Source: Haliea sp. (lineage in GTDB: Bacteria; Pseudomonadota; Gammaproteobacteria; Pseudomonadales; Halieaceae). From it: a stretch of DNA of 64,000 nt. How positions within the stretch are numbered: position 1 is the stretch's first letter; each line of letters opens with the position of its first letter. Of the stretch, positions 34,480 to 45,729 are shown piece by piece. The stretch covers positions 1-64,000 of the forward strand of contig JADJAL010000001.1 in assembly GCA_016704305.1 (NCBI GenBank), written 5' to 3'. The notes beneath the pieces were generated by a model. That model worked only from the letters and a program-made list of their open reading frames with translations, was not told where the DNA came from and did no database searches. The position numbers and the translations under genes are program-made.

Positions 34480-37400
34480 ATGGAGGAATTTTATGGCACA
34501 TCTATTAGGCCGGTTGACTTGATGCCATTCACCGGTAGTCACCGCCACGATCCAGCCAACACCCCGGCCTTCGAAGCCGCTGAGGTTATCCGCGCAGAGA
34601 TTTTCAGTGTCCAGAGACTCGAGCAACACGCCGCGAGTCTCGCAGCCGCGCAGGGTGTCACCGACAGGCCCGCGTCTGTACCCTTGCTGACCACGCGGCT
34701 GCGCGCCAACCACAGGGCGCTGCGCGACTCCCACCGTGCCATTGCGAAGGCCATTACGCAGGGTGCAGCGATCACGCCCAGCGCGGAATGGCTCATCGAC
34801 AACTTTCATGTTGTCGAAGCCCAGATTCGTGAAATCCGCGACGACCTGCCGCCGGGGTATTACCGGCAGCTGCCGAAACTGGCCGCCGGACCGCTGGCCG
34901 GCTATCCGCGCGTGCTCGGGCTGGCATGGGCATTCGTTGCGCATACCGACAGCCGTTTCGGCACCCAGCTGTTAACCAGCTTCGTCTGTGCCTACCAACG
35001 CGTGCAGCCGCTCACCATCGGCGAACTGTGGGCGATTGCCATCACGTTGCGGGTGGTTCTGGTCGAGAACCTGCGCCGCGCTGCCGATTCGATCGCCAGC
35101 GCGCGCCATCCGGCACCACGCCGACCAGATCGCTGACCGCCTCCTTGGCACAGGCGGGCGCCAGAGTGAACCACTGGACAGCCTGCTGCGCGAGTTGGAT
35201 GACATGGAGTTATCGACCACGTTTTCGGTTCAGCTGCTGCAACGCCTGTGTGACCAGGACCCGCAGGCCTCACCCGCGCTTGGCTGGCTGGAAGCGCGAC
35301 TGGCGGCTGCCGGCACGTCGCCCGATGCCGAGATCCGTGATGAGCACCAGCGCCAGGGTGCATCAAGCGTTACGGTGCGCAACGTGATCACCAGCATGCG
35401 CTCGATCTCCGCCGTCGATTGGGCAGACCTGTTCGAGGGCATGAGCCTCGTGGACGAGGTGTTGCGCGATGACCCGTCCTTCATGGCATCCAACTTCCCA
35501 ACCCGCGACGGCTACCGCCAGGCGATCGAGCAACTTGCCCGGGGATCGGGGCACACGGAGCTGGACATCGCGCATCGCGCCATGCAGTTTGCGACCCAGG
35601 GCGCCACGGCGCGCGAGCGTAATTGCGGGTATGCGCTGGTCGCGACCGGTCGCAGGCCGTTCGAAGCGGCGCTGGGATACCGGCCCTCGATGCGCGCCTG
35701 GCCTGCGCGCATCAGTGCCGCCGTCGGCATTCGCGGCTACATCCTTGGCATAGCGCTGCTCGCAGTGATTGCCATGGCATGGCCGCTGTGTGTGTTGCTC
35801 CGGATACCCGCCGACGCGTGGCAACTCGTGGTGCTGGCGTTGTCAGGATTCGTGGTTGCCATCGACGCGGCCATGGCACTTGTGAACACCAGCATAACCA
35901 GCCGTTTCGGCGCAAAACCTCTGCCTGAGCTCGAACTTCACGACGGCATTGCTGCATCCGTGCGCACGCTCGTGGTCGTGCCCGTCATGTTGACGACACA
36001 GGAGGCGCTGACCGCACACCTCGAACGGCTGGAGATCCATCACCTGGCCAGCCTCGATGGCGATATCAGCTTCGCGCTGTTATCGGACTGGACCGACGCG
36101 CCGTCCGAGCGCGTCGAGAGCGATGAGGCGTTGCTCAGTAGCGCTATCGCCGGCATCAGCCAAATGAATGAACAGTACGGGCCGGCGCCAGCAGGGCCGC
36201 GCTTCCTGCTGTTGCATCGGCGGCGCGCATGGAACGCCGCTCAGGGCGTCTGGATGGGGTGGGAGCGCAAGCGCGGCAAGCTGCACGAGTTGAATCGCCT
36301 GCTGCGCGGCGCGACCGACACCAGCTTCATGGATGTAGACGACATGCCACCCGTCGTTCCAACCGCCGTGCGCTACGTGGTCACTCTCGATGCCGATACG
36401 CGACTGCCGCGCGATGCCGTGCGCCGCATGGTCGGCAAGATGGCACATCCACTGAACGCGCCCCGCTTCGATAGCCACAGCGGTCGCGTACTTGAAGGTT
36501 ACGCGGTGCTGCAACCGCGCATTGCCTCCTCGTTGCCGATGGGTTTCGAAGGCTCGCATTATCAGCGCCTGGTGTCCGGCGCGGGTGGCATCGACCCGTA
36601 TGCATCGGCCGTGTCCGACGTCTACCAGGACCTGTGCGGCGAAGGGTCGTATGTCGGCAAAGGCATCTACGACGTCGACGCGTTCGAGGCGGCGCTTGCC
36701 GGGCGCATCGCTGAGAACACACTGTTGAGCCACGACCTGTTTGAAGGCATCTTCGCCCGCGCCGGACTGGCGTCGGACATCGAGCTGGTGGACGAGTATC
36801 CCACGCGTTACGCCGCCGCGAGCGCGCGCTCCCATCGCTGGGCGCGCGGCGACTGGCAGTTGTTGCCCTGGGTGTTTGGTTGCGGCCCTGCCGGCATCGC
36901 CCGCTCTCGCAAATCCATTCCGCTGCTGGGCCGCTGGAAAATGTTCGACAACCTGCGCCGCACGTTGGTGGCCCCGGCGAGCGTACTGACCCTGTTGCTC
37001 GCCTGGACACTGCCGCTGCCTTCCGCCGCGATCTGGACAACTTTCGTAATCGTGATGCTGGCGATTCCAACCCTGCCGTCGGTGCTGGCCGGAATCATAC
37101 CCTGTAACCGCCGCACGGCCTGGGGCAGCCACTTCCGTGCCGTGCTCGCCGACGCGCAGCTCGCCCTCACCCGGACCGTGCTGCTGCTGACCTTGCTGGG
37201 GCACCAGGCATGGTCGATGTGCGACGCGATAGTGCGCACATTATTCCGACTGCTGGTGAGCCGACGGAACCTGCTGGAATGGGTGACCGCACAGGAGCAG
37301 AGCGAACGGCGGCCCGACGCCGTGGGCTACTTTCAGCAGATGGCAGGCGGCGTGTTGATCGGCACAGCAGTGCTGCTGCTGGCCGCGACGGGTCAGGTCA

Positions 37401-40400
37401 GCGCACTGCTGGCGACGCCATTTGCTCTGCTGTGGATGCTGTCGCCTCTGGTCGCCGCCTGGTTGAGCCAGCCGTCGCAAATTGCGGACTCCCAACCCAT
37501 TTCCGATGACGACGCGCGCGTCCTGCGCCTGGTCGCGCGCCGCGCCTGGCGCTACTTCGAGAGCTTCGTAACAGCGGCGGACAACATGCTGCCGCCGGAC
37601 AATTTCCAGGAAGAACCGCAGCCGGTGCTGGCGCACCGCACGTCGCCCACCAATCTTGGGCTATACCTGCTCTCTGTCGTGACGGCTCGCGACTTCGGCT
37701 GGGCCGGTACGGTCGATACCGTCGAGCGACTGGAGTCGACGCTGGCCACGATGGCACGGCTGGAGCGCTGCCACGGTCACTTCTACAACTGGTACGACAC
37801 GCAGGACCTGCGGCCGCTCGATCCGAAGTATGTATCGTCCGTCGATAGCGGCAACCTGGCGGCACATCTGCTCACGCTGGCGAATGCCTGCGATGACATG
37901 CTGGCCGGCAATATCGCGGATCGGCAGGTGCTGGCGGGGATCGGTGATGCGATCGCGCTGGCGCGCGAAGCATTGGCCGCTTCGCCAGACAGTGCACTCA
38001 CGCCGCTGCTCGACGCGCTCGAAGGCGAGTTCGTACAGCGCGCGCTGCGTCCCTCCAAGCTGACAGACACTCTGGATGCACTCTCCAGCCGGTTGCTCCC
38101 CGCCATTGAGTGCACGGCGCGTGCGCCGGATAATGCACAGGGTGAGGTCAGCCGGGAGACGACCGCGTGGATCAAGGCCACGCTCTGCGCTATCGAGAGC
38201 CATCAGCGCGATATCGTCACGCCCGTGTCCAATCAAAGACTGGCGGCGCTGGCGGCGACGTCGCGCGCCATGGCCGCCGCGATGCGCTTCGATTTCCTCT
38301 TCGACCAGCAGCGCAAGCTGCTGTCGATAGGCTACCTCGTCGCCGAGGGCAGTCTCGATCCCAGTTGCTACGACCTGCTCGCGTCCGAAGCGCGCCTGGC
38401 GAGCTTCGTGGCGATTGCGAACGGCGATGTGCCGGCGCGTCACTGGTTCCGGCTGGGCCGCGCGGTGACCCGCGTGCGCCACGGCGCGGCGCTCGTGTCC
38501 TGGTCGGGATCGATGTTCGAGTACCTGATGCCATCGCTGGTGATGCGCGCACCCGCCGGCAGCCTGCTCGAGCAGACCAATCGCCTGATCGTCGGCCACC
38601 AGCAGGCTTATTGCAGGAAACTGGGCGTGCCCTGGGGCATTTCCGAATCGGCCTACAATGCGCGCGATCTGGAGTTAACTTACCAATACTCCAGCTTTGG
38701 GGTTCCGGGCCTCGGCCTGAAACGCGGCCTGGGCGAGAATGCCGTCATCGCGCCCTACGCTACCGCGCTGGCCGCCATGGTCGAGCCACACGCTGCGGTG
38801 CTCAATTTCGCGAGATTGCGTGGCATCGATGCGCTGGGCCACTATGGCTACTACGAGGCGCTGGACTACACCGTGCGGCGCCTGCCGGAGGGCGACGCGT
38901 TTGCCATCGTGCGTGCGTATATGGCGCACCACCAGGGCATGACGGTCGTGGCGCTGGCCAACACCCTGCTCGATGGCCTGATGCGCAAACGTTTCCATAC
39001 CGAGCCGCGCATCCAGGCAACGGAATTGCTGTTGCAGGAACGAACGCCGCGCGAGGTTGCAGCAGCGCTGGCGCATGTCCCGGAAAGTGGCCGCTCGGAG
39101 TGGACGGACGTGCTGCCAACGCTGCCCCGCGTGATCGACACGCCACACCACGCCACGGTGCGCACGCGCGTGCTGTCCAACGGGCGCTATTCGGTGATGC
39201 TCACGGCGGCCGGTTCCGGCTACAGCCACTGGGGCGACGTGGCGATCACGCGCTGGGCAGCCGATAGCACCTGCGATGACACCGGGTCGTATATTTTTAT
39301 TCGCGATGCAGGCAGCGGCAAGGTCTGGTCCGCGGGCCATCAACCGAGCGCAGTCGAGGCAGAGCGCTACGAAGTCAGGTTCAGCGAGCACCGCGCGGAG
39401 TTCGTGCGCCGCGACGGCAGCGTGACCACCACGCTGGAGGTGGCCGTGTCAGCCGAGTGCGACGCCGAGGTTCGCCGTGTAACGCTGCTGAACACGGGCG
39501 ACCGCACCCTGACTATCGAACTGACTTCCTATGCCGAGGTAGTACTGGCACCGCGCGCCGCCGACGAGGCGCATCCGGCATTCTCCAAGCTCTTCGTGGT
39601 GACCGAGTACCTGGCACCCATCGGCGCCATCGTGGCAACACGGCGCAGGCGCTCGCCGGCGGAAACGGAGGTGTGGGCGGCACATATTGCGGTGGTCGAG
39701 GGTGAATGCGTCGGACGTGGAGGCTTTGAAACCGATCGCGCCCGCTTCGTCGGGCGCGGGCGACAACTGCGCGCACCGCTCGCTACCGCAGGTGGCGCTG
39801 TACCCGCAGGAACTGCCGGGACAGTACTGGACCCGATCTTCAGTCTCACGCGCAGCGTGCGGCTCGCGCCGGGCACCTCGGCCCGCGTCGCGTTCTGGAC
39901 GCTGGTCGCAGCCTCGCGCGATGAGGTCCTCGACCTGGTGGACCAGCATCTTGACGTTCCGGCCTTCGACCGCGCTGTCACCCTCGCCTGGACCCAGGGA
40001 CAGGTGGAGCTGCATCACCTGGGCATCAGCAGCGACGAGGCCATGTTGTTCCAGCATCTCGCCGGACACCTGCTCTACAACGATGCCTCGCTAAGACCCT
40101 CGTCCGCTGTGCTGTCGCGCCGTAACGGTGGCCAAGCCGCGCTGTGGCAGTACGGCATTTCTGGCGATCTGCCGATTGTGCTGGTGCGCATCGACGATGA
40201 AGATGACCTCGGTATCGTGCGACAGCTCATGCGCGCATTCGAGTACTGGCGCTTGAAACAACTCAATATCGATCTGGTAATACTGAACGAGCGCGTGTCA
40301 TCGTATGTGCAGGACCTGCAGACGGCGCTGGAAACGCTGGCGCGAGCCGGATTGTCGCGCCCTCGAATCCACGGCGATGCGGTGCGCGGCAGCGTGTTCG

Positions 40401-43003
40401 TCCTGCGTTCCGACATTATCCCCGGCGAGACCCGCCTGGCGCTGCTGTTGGCAGCGCGCACCGTGCTGCTGAGTCGCCAGGGCAGCCTCGCGGAGCAGAT
40501 AGACCGCCTGGAGCAAGACCCGCCGCCGGCGTTGACCCCCGCTGTCGTGGCGCGATCGCGTGAGGAAGTCGCAGGTCCCGCGCCCGACTTGCCGACGTTG
40601 GAGTTTTTCAATGGCCTGGGCGGGTTCGCGGACGATGGCAAGGAATACGTGACGATACTTCAGGGCGGACAGCGCACGCCCGTACCGTGGATCAACGTGC
40701 TCGCCAATCCCGGATTTGGCTTCCAGGTCTCCGCCGAGGGCAGTGCTTGCACCTGGTCCGGCAACAGTCGCGAAAATCGGCTCACGCCCTGGTCCAACGA
40801 TCCCGTCGAGGACCGCTCTGGCGAAGTACTGTATGTGCGCGATGATGACAGGGGCATGCTGTTCGGGCCGACGGCGCTGCCGGTCCGCCATAAAACGGGA
40901 GCGTATGTGGTACGCCATGGGCGCGGGTACAGTCGCTTCGAGCACACGCGCCATGAGATCGCACTCGATCTGCTGCAGTTCGTGCCCGCTGACGATCCAA
41001 TCAAGGTCTCGCGCCTGCGGGTCCGCAACCTGTCGGGACGCACGCGGTATCTGACAGTGGCAGCGTATGTGGAATGGGTGCTTGGTACATCGCGTGCCAC
41101 CACCGCGCCCTTTGTGGCAACGCAGATGGACGCTGTCACTGGCGCGATGCTCGCACGCAACCTGTGGAGTGACACCGGCGCGACGGTTGCGTTTACTGAC
41201 CTCGGCGGTCGCCAGAGTTCCTGGACCGGCAACCGCATGGAATTCATCGGACGCAACGGCACGCTGGAACGACCGGCGGCGCTGACAGGAAAAGCGGCGC
41301 TTTCAGGCCGCACGGGTGCGGGGCTGGATCCCTGCGGTGCACTGCAGACCACGCTTGTATTGCCGGCGAACACCTGGGTCGATGTGCTGTGGCTGCTGGG
41401 CGAGGCATCCTCCACCGAGCACGCGCAGGCGCTGGTTGAGCGCTGGCGCGCTGCGGATATCGACGCTGCGGTGGCCTGCGTGCGCGATGAGTGGAGCGAT
41501 GTACTGGGCGCCGTGACGGTGAAAACGCCGGACCGCTCATTCGACCTCATGCTGAACGGCTGGTTGCTGTACCAGACGCTCGCCTGTCGCTTGTGGGCGC
41601 GCAGCGCCTTTTACCAGGCAAGCGGTGCGTACGGCTTTCGCGACCAACTGCAGGATACGATGGCGCTGCTGCAGAGCAGGCCTGCGCTGGCGCGCGCGCA
41701 ACTGTTGCGCGCCGCCGCCAGGCAGTTTATCGAAGGCGACGTGCAGCACTGGTGGCTGCCACAAACGGGGCGCGGGGTGCGCACCCTCGTATCCGACGAC
41801 CGCTTCTGGCTCGGCTACTGCGCCGCGCATTACATCAGCGTGACGGCCGACGCGGCAGTGCTCGACGAGACATTACCCTTCCTGGACGGACCGGCCCTGC
41901 CCGAAGGCGAAGCCGACAACTTCTTTTTGCCAACCATTACCGCCGAGTCGGCGACAGTGTTTGAGCACTGCGCGCGAGCGCTCGACGGTGGGCTGTCCCT
42001 GGGACCGCATGGACTGCCACTGATCGGCTCCGGCGACTGGAATGATGGCATGAGCAGCATCGGCATCGAAGGCCAGGGCGAGAGCATCTGGCTGGGGTGG
42101 TTTCAACACTATGTGCTGACGCAGTTCGCACCACTGGCACAGGCACGAGGCGAGCCTGCCCGTGCGGCCAGGTGGCTCGCGCACGCCGAGGCGTTGCGCG
42201 TGGCGCTGGAACAGCACGGCTGGGATGGCGACTGGTATCGGCGCGCATACTTTGACGACGGCACGCCACTGGGATCATCCGCGGGCAGTGAGTGCCGGAT
42301 CGATTCGATCGCGCAGTCGTGGAGCGTGATCTCCGGCGCGGCAGATGCCGCCAGGGCGCAGCACGCGATGGCTGCGATGGAACGCTACCTGGTGCGCCGC
42401 GAGGACGGGTTGGCGCTGCTGCTGACGCCGCCGTTCAACCGCTCCGTGCCAGACCCAGGGTATATCCAGGCGTATCCGCCGGGTATCCGCGAGAACGGTG
42501 GCCAGTACACCCACGCCGCCGCCTGGGCGGTGATTGCGTTCGCAGAGCTCGGGGACGGCGATAAGGCGGGCGAACTCTATGCGCTGCTCAACCCAATCAA
42601 TCACAGCCTGACGCAGGAAGACGCCATGCGCTACAAGGTTGAACCTTACGTTGTGGCGGCGGATATCTATTCCGAGGCACCGCACGTCGGCCGCGGTGGA
42701 TGGACCTGGTACACCGGCTCGGCCGGCTGGATGTATCGCGCAGGCCTGGAATGGATACTCGGCTGCCGCATTCGCGGCGCCACGCTATTGCTCGATCCGT
42801 GTGTGCCGCGCGCGTGGCGACAGTTCGAGGTCAACCTTCGGTACCGGGGCACGCACTATGCGATCGCGTTCGAGAATCCGCTGGGCGTTTGCAAGGGGCT
42901 TGCCACCCTGCAGCTCGATGGCGTTGATCTGCCTGCGCGCGCCGCTGTGGTAGCGCTCGTCGATGACGGGGCGACACACCGGGTGCGCGCCGTGCTCGGA
43001 TGA
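34480..43003 (+). pseudogene. ndvB: Cyclic beta-1,2-glucan synthase (NdvB/ChvB type), one frameshift
   Basis: A reading unit of about 2840 codons. The first part (to about 35105) and the long second part (to 43003) are joined by a one-base shift in a GCGCGC run, where RRAADSIASAR must continue into HHADQIADRLLG. Domains in order: a soluble N-terminal region; membrane segments near residues 418-467, 832-873 and 952-993; a GT84 synthase with LDADTRL (about 636) and RWARGDWQ (about 787); a glycoamylase-like domain (SWSGSMFEY, about 1340); and two GH94-like phosphorylase regions with the catalytic Asp in GSGDWNDG (about 2515). The enzyme makes periplasmic osmoregulatory glucans. Everything but the one indel looks intact, so it could be a sequence error. 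Confidence 0.85.
34493..34522 (+). other. Nine-codon ORF with strong ribosome-binding site overlapping the glucan synthase start
   Basis: GGAGG (34482-34486) is spaced 6 bases from ATG 34493, which encodes MAHLLGRLT and a TGA that overlaps ATG 34522 (TGATG). ATG 34522 is in frame with the glucan synthase; ATG 34480, also in frame, has the GGAGG inside its own coding region. A leader peptide coupling translation of the giant enzyme is one reading; a second small frameshift at the true N-terminus is another. Confidence 0.4.
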
Positions 43004-43058
43004 CACACATACCCCGCCGATACATTCCGGTCGTCGGCACCTTCAGGAGAGCCTACAG

Positions 43059-43700
43059 ATGACAAACCAGACTTATCCCTTCCAGCTTCCACCACTGCCG
43101 TTTCATGCAGACGCGCTCGAACCCTATTTGGAAGCGCGCACCCTGCGCATTCACCACGACGAACATCATCGCGTCTATGTCGAGAAGCTCAATGCCGCAC
43201 TGCAGAATTATCCTGAACTGCACGGGCTGACAATCGAAAACCTGCTGCGGAAGCTGGACGATGTGCCGTGGGCAATTCGAACCGCAGTGGGTAACAATGG
43301 CGGTGGACACCTCAACCACGCATTGTTCTGGAGCCTGATCGGCACGCCCGATCAAACGTTCGCCGGCGGCCCACTGCGCGATGCGATTAATGCAAGCTTC
43401 GGTTCGATCGAAGGGTTCCGCCAGGCATTTCGCGAGGTTGCGACCGCGCATTTTGCGTCCGGCTGGGTGTTCCTGGTGGCCGACGTGGAAAAGAACACGC
43501 TGGAGGTGCTCGCTCTTCCCGATCACCAGTGCGTGCTCGGCACACAACAGAGGGTTCTGCTCATCTGCGACGTGTGGGAACACGCATACTACCTGAAGCA
43601 TCAGCAAAAGCGCGCCGACTACCTGGATTGCTGGTGGCAGGTGGCCAACTGGCAGGAGGCCGCGCGCCGCTTCAATGCCCCGAATGATGTCGGGGCGTAA
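43059..43700 (+). CDS. Superoxide dismutase, Fe/Mn family
   Basis: A 213-residue SOD. Metal ligands are His32 (IHHDEHH), His87 (GGGHLNHALFW), Asp171 and His175 (DVWEHAYYLK). No signal peptide, so cytosolic. The start MTNQTYPFQL has GGAG about 10 bases upstream. Residues that separate Mn from Fe types are not decisive by eye; NNGGGHLNHALFW leans to Mn or cambialistic. It lies 55 bases after the glucan synthase stop. Confidence 0.93.
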   Translation: MTNQTYPFQLPPLPFHADALEPYLEARTLRIHHDEHHRVYVEKLNAALQNYPELHGLTIENLLRKLDDVPWAIRTAVGNNGGGHLNHALFWSLIGTPDQTFAGGPLRDAINASFGSIEGFRQAFREVATAHFASGWVFLVADVEKNTLEVLALPDHQCVLGTQQRVLLICDVWEHAYYLKHQQKRADYLDCWWQVANWQEAARRFNAPNDVGA

Positions 43701-43739
43701 GGCTGGGCGATGAAATAGAGGTGCCTGTGATTTCTGCTA

Positions 43740-43755
43740 TGTGTGCTATCGTACC
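43740..43755. promoter_or_regulatory. Crp/Fnr-type palindrome upstream of the first Crp/Fnr gene
   Basis: TGTGTGCTATCGTACC fits TGTNNGNTANCGNAC and is close to the site at 45203-45218 (TGTGTGCTATCGAACA). It lies 73 bases before the Crp/Fnr start at 43829, compatible with autoregulation. Confidence 0.6.
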
Positions 43756-43828
43756 TACGCAATCATCGAAAACCCGTATTGTTCCCGCTCTGGGATAATC
43801 CTGGTGACACGCCGACAGGTATTTATCC

Positions 43829-44581
43829 ATGACGCCACAACTGAACCATCTACTGGGGGCGATGCCGAGCGATCTCAAGGGTCGCCTGTTCAAGTTTCTC
43901 GAACTGATCGATATGCCGCTGGGTAAAGTGCTGTATGAGTCTGGCGATACCATGCGTCATGTGTACTTCCCCGCCGATTGTATCGTTTCCCTGCTGTATG
44001 TGATGGAAAGCGGCGCCTCGGCGGAAATTTCCGTGGTGGGCAACGAGGGTGTGGTGGGGATTTCGCTGTTCATGGGTGGTGAGAGCACCTCCAGTCGTGC
44101 CATCGTGCAGAGCGCCGGCTCGGCGTATCGCCTGGCAGGCCAACGCATCAAGGATGAATTCAACCGCCATGGTGAAATGATGCTGCTGTTGTTGCGCTAC
44201 ACACAATCGCTGATCACGCAGATGTCGCAAACAGCGGTGTGCAATCGCCATCACTCCATTGACCAGCAATTGTGTCGCTGGTTGCTCCTCTCGCTGGATC
44301 GCCTGTCTGACAACACACTGACCATGACGCAGGAGCTCATCGCCAACATGCTCGGCGTGCGCCGCGAAGGCGTCACCGAAGCAGCGGGCAAGTTGCAGCG
44401 CCTGGGGGTCATCGACTATAGCCGCGGCCATATCACAGTTCTGGATCGACCCAAACTCGAGACACTGAGTTGCGAATGCTACGAGGTAGTCAAGCGCGAG
44501 ACTGATCGCTTGCTGTCGCACATTACGGACAAAAATACAGGCAACATAAAAGCACTGAAGCCTGGGCACCTGGTGTCTTAG
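43829..44581 (+). CDS. Crp/Fnr-family transcriptional regulator, paralogue 1
   Basis: A 250-residue regulator. The N-terminal cyclic-nucleotide-binding-type beta roll spans about residues 15-125 (VLYESGDTMRHVYFPADCIV); it lacks a recognisable phosphate-binding RxxxS cassette. The C-terminal winged HTH has recognition helix GVRREGVTEAAGKL. After the HTH it carries SCECYEVVK (Cys215, Cys217), a motif shared with both paralogues in this window. A matching palindrome precedes the gene. The signal it senses is unknown; absence of N-terminal FNR-type cysteines argues against an Fe-S oxygen sensor. Confidence 0.9.
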   Translation: MTPQLNHLLGAMPSDLKGRLFKFLELIDMPLGKVLYESGDTMRHVYFPADCIVSLLYVMESGASAEISVVGNEGVVGISLFMGGESTSSRAIVQSAGSAYRLAGQRIKDEFNRHGEMMLLLLRYTQSLITQMSQTAVCNRHHSIDQQLCRWLLLSLDRLSDNTLTMTQELIANMLGVRREGVTEAAGKLQRLGVIDYSRGHITVLDRPKLETLSCECYEVVKRETDRLLSHITDKNTGNIKALKPGHLVS

Positions 44582-44595
44582 CAGACACCCTATGA

Positions 44596-44641
44596 AGTGG
44601 TTATCCTCGCACCGTTGAGACCGTTATGAGCCATAACCACT
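44596..44641. repeat. Inverted repeats between convergent genes, possible bidirectional terminator
   Basis: AGTGGTTAT (44596-44604) pairs with ATAACCACT (44633-44641). An overlapping alternative pairs GACCGTT (44619-44625) with AACGGTC (44655-44661). The region lies between the Crp/Fnr stop and the end of the next minus-strand gene. No T-run follows, so the terminator role is uncertain. Confidence 0.4.
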
Positions 44642-44674
44642 CCGACCCAGTGAGAACGGTCGCTATTTAATTCA

Positions 44675-44947
44675 CTATGCGTTGGACGCGCTCTTAACCG
44701 CTGCAGGAGCGGGAGCGGCAACGAGATGGATTTTTTGGCGTGTCCCAGGCCGCTTCAAATCCCTTCGACGCGCTTCTTCAACCAGTATGTTAGCCAGGCT
44801 GAAAAGCTGATCCACTGCTTTTCCGGATTCGGTATTGCACCCGAAGGATTCCCGCCCCTCCTGCACCAGCGCCATCACCAACAACAGTTCGTGCTGCTCA
44901 AATCGGATGGTGGCGCCGTGGGTGTCGTGCTCCATGATGTTCATCAT
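44675..44947 (-). CDS. Small hypothetical protein of the stress island
   Basis: A 90-residue soluble protein (MMNIMEHDTHGATIRFEQHE start) with an amphipathic middle (LLLVMALVQEGRESFGCNTE) and an Ala/Pro-rich C-terminus. I recognise no domain. The start at 44947 is chosen for its strong AAGGAG site six bases upstream, although the same frame stays open to an ATG at 45079, which would add a DUF3309-like membrane segment. Two Crp/Fnr-type palindromes lie 79-140 bases upstream of the 45079 start. Confidence 0.6.
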   Translation of the reverse strand: MMNIMEHDTHGATIRFEQHELLLVMALVQEGRESFGCNTESGKAVDQLFSLANILVEEARRRDLKRPGTRQKIHLVAAPAPAAVKSASNA

Positions 44948-45079
44948 ACCCTTCTCCTTCTTACTAACGCACTCTTGGTAGCGGTACACATGGGATTGAT
45001 TCGGCCTGCGGGGCCACGATGCTATTGCGCCAATCAGTATCAAAATAATCATGCTCAGCAGGATAGTGCTCAAGGTCAT
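44948..45079 (-). other. DUF3309-like membrane segment in frame with the following gene
   Basis: ATG 45079 begins MTLSTILLSMIILILIGAIA then SWPRRPNQ, matching the first half of DUF3309 mini-membrane proteins (compare the intact copy at 48235-48393). The second half (GYGPSGG and a second hydrophobic run) is missing and the frame runs into the next protein with no stop. It may be a truncated DUF3309 gene or a real N-terminal anchor giving a 134-residue protein. Confidence 0.45.
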
Positions 45080-45157
45080 GTGATGACTCTCTGGAATCAG
45101 CCAAGGCAGTTGCGGCAAGGCAGCATAGCCATTCAGCCATACGGCAAGCGGACTGTC

Positions 45158-45173
45158 TGTTCGATACCGAACA
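45158..45173. promoter_or_regulatory. Crp/Fnr-type palindrome (perfect arms), divergent region
   Basis: TGTTCGATACCGAACA has perfect 6-bp TGTTCG and CGAACA arms. It lies 79 bases from the minus-strand start at 45079 and 143 bases from the plus-strand start at 45316, next to a second copy at 45203-45218. Confidence 0.7.
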
Positions 45174-45202
45174 CATCCTCGTGCCTGGTGCGGCGCTCTC
45201 AA

Positions 45203-45218
45203 TGTGTGCTATCGAACA
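45203..45218. promoter_or_regulatory. Crp/Fnr-type palindrome upstream of the secreted protein/Crp operon
   Basis: TGTGTGCTATCGAACA, matching the consensus at all fixed positions except one, 98 bases before the start at 45316. With its neighbour it forms an inverted pair sharing 11 bases (TCTGTTCGATA and its complement). Confidence 0.65.
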
Positions 45219-45315
45219 GAGAAAGGCGCTGCAGGAGGCTACTCTCGCTCCTGCTGTGGACACTCTGCAGCGAGAACCTTTCGCTCGCCAGCACCTATAC
45301 TCTGAGGATACATTC

Positions 45316-45708
45316 ATGCAATTACATCGACTGCTTACACCCGTTGTGCTTCTGGCTCCCTTAATCCTGGGCTTTACCCCGGCGCAGGCAGAGGTTCCAG
45401 CAAAATCCACCACGACAACCACAACCACTGTCATTACTACCGCGGTACCTGCACCGAAGGAAACGGTTGCGGAGCCCGAGGGTTACGTCAGCTGCATGAC
45501 CGTGGCGGCAGGCTGGGAAGACAAGACATGGCATGAGGAATATCAGGTGTGCCAATACGATACCAAAAGCGAGACTGTTCAGGGTGAAGCCTGGGTTGCC
45601 GGACATTGGCAATGCTCGCAGTACACCGTCGACGCCGCGCAAAGCGAATGCACCGCCTGGGATTGGAAAGAAGGTCATTGGGTAGCGACCCTTACTGAAA
45701 CCCAGTAA
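45316..45708 (+). CDS. Secreted or periplasmic hypothetical protein with four cysteines
   Basis: A 130-residue protein with a clear signal peptide (MQLHRLLTPVVLLAPLILGF, cleavage after AQA). The mature part has a Thr-rich stretch (about residues 31-42), then a compact domain with four Cys (SCMTV, VCQYD, QCSQY, ECTAW) and repeated short W-containing segments (VAGHWQCSQY, KEGHWVATL). The cysteines could form two disulphides in the periplasm. No family recognised. It is 21 bases upstream of the second Crp/Fnr gene and probably co-transcribed with it. Confidence 0.7.
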   Translation: MQLHRLLTPVVLLAPLILGFTPAQAEVPAKSTTTTTTTVITTAVPAPKETVAEPEGYVSCMTVAAGWEDKTWHEEYQVCQYDTKSETVQGEAWVAGHWQCSQYTVDAAQSECTAWDWKEGHWVATLTETQ

Positions 45709-45729
45709 GCGTGGTGGGATGCAAACAAA

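Noticed and set aside
34988..35105. Out-of-frame N-terminus (MPTNACSRSPS) for the long glucan synthase frame
   Set aside because: The matching homology up to 35105 is in the other frame; this N-terminus is an artefact of the one-base shift.
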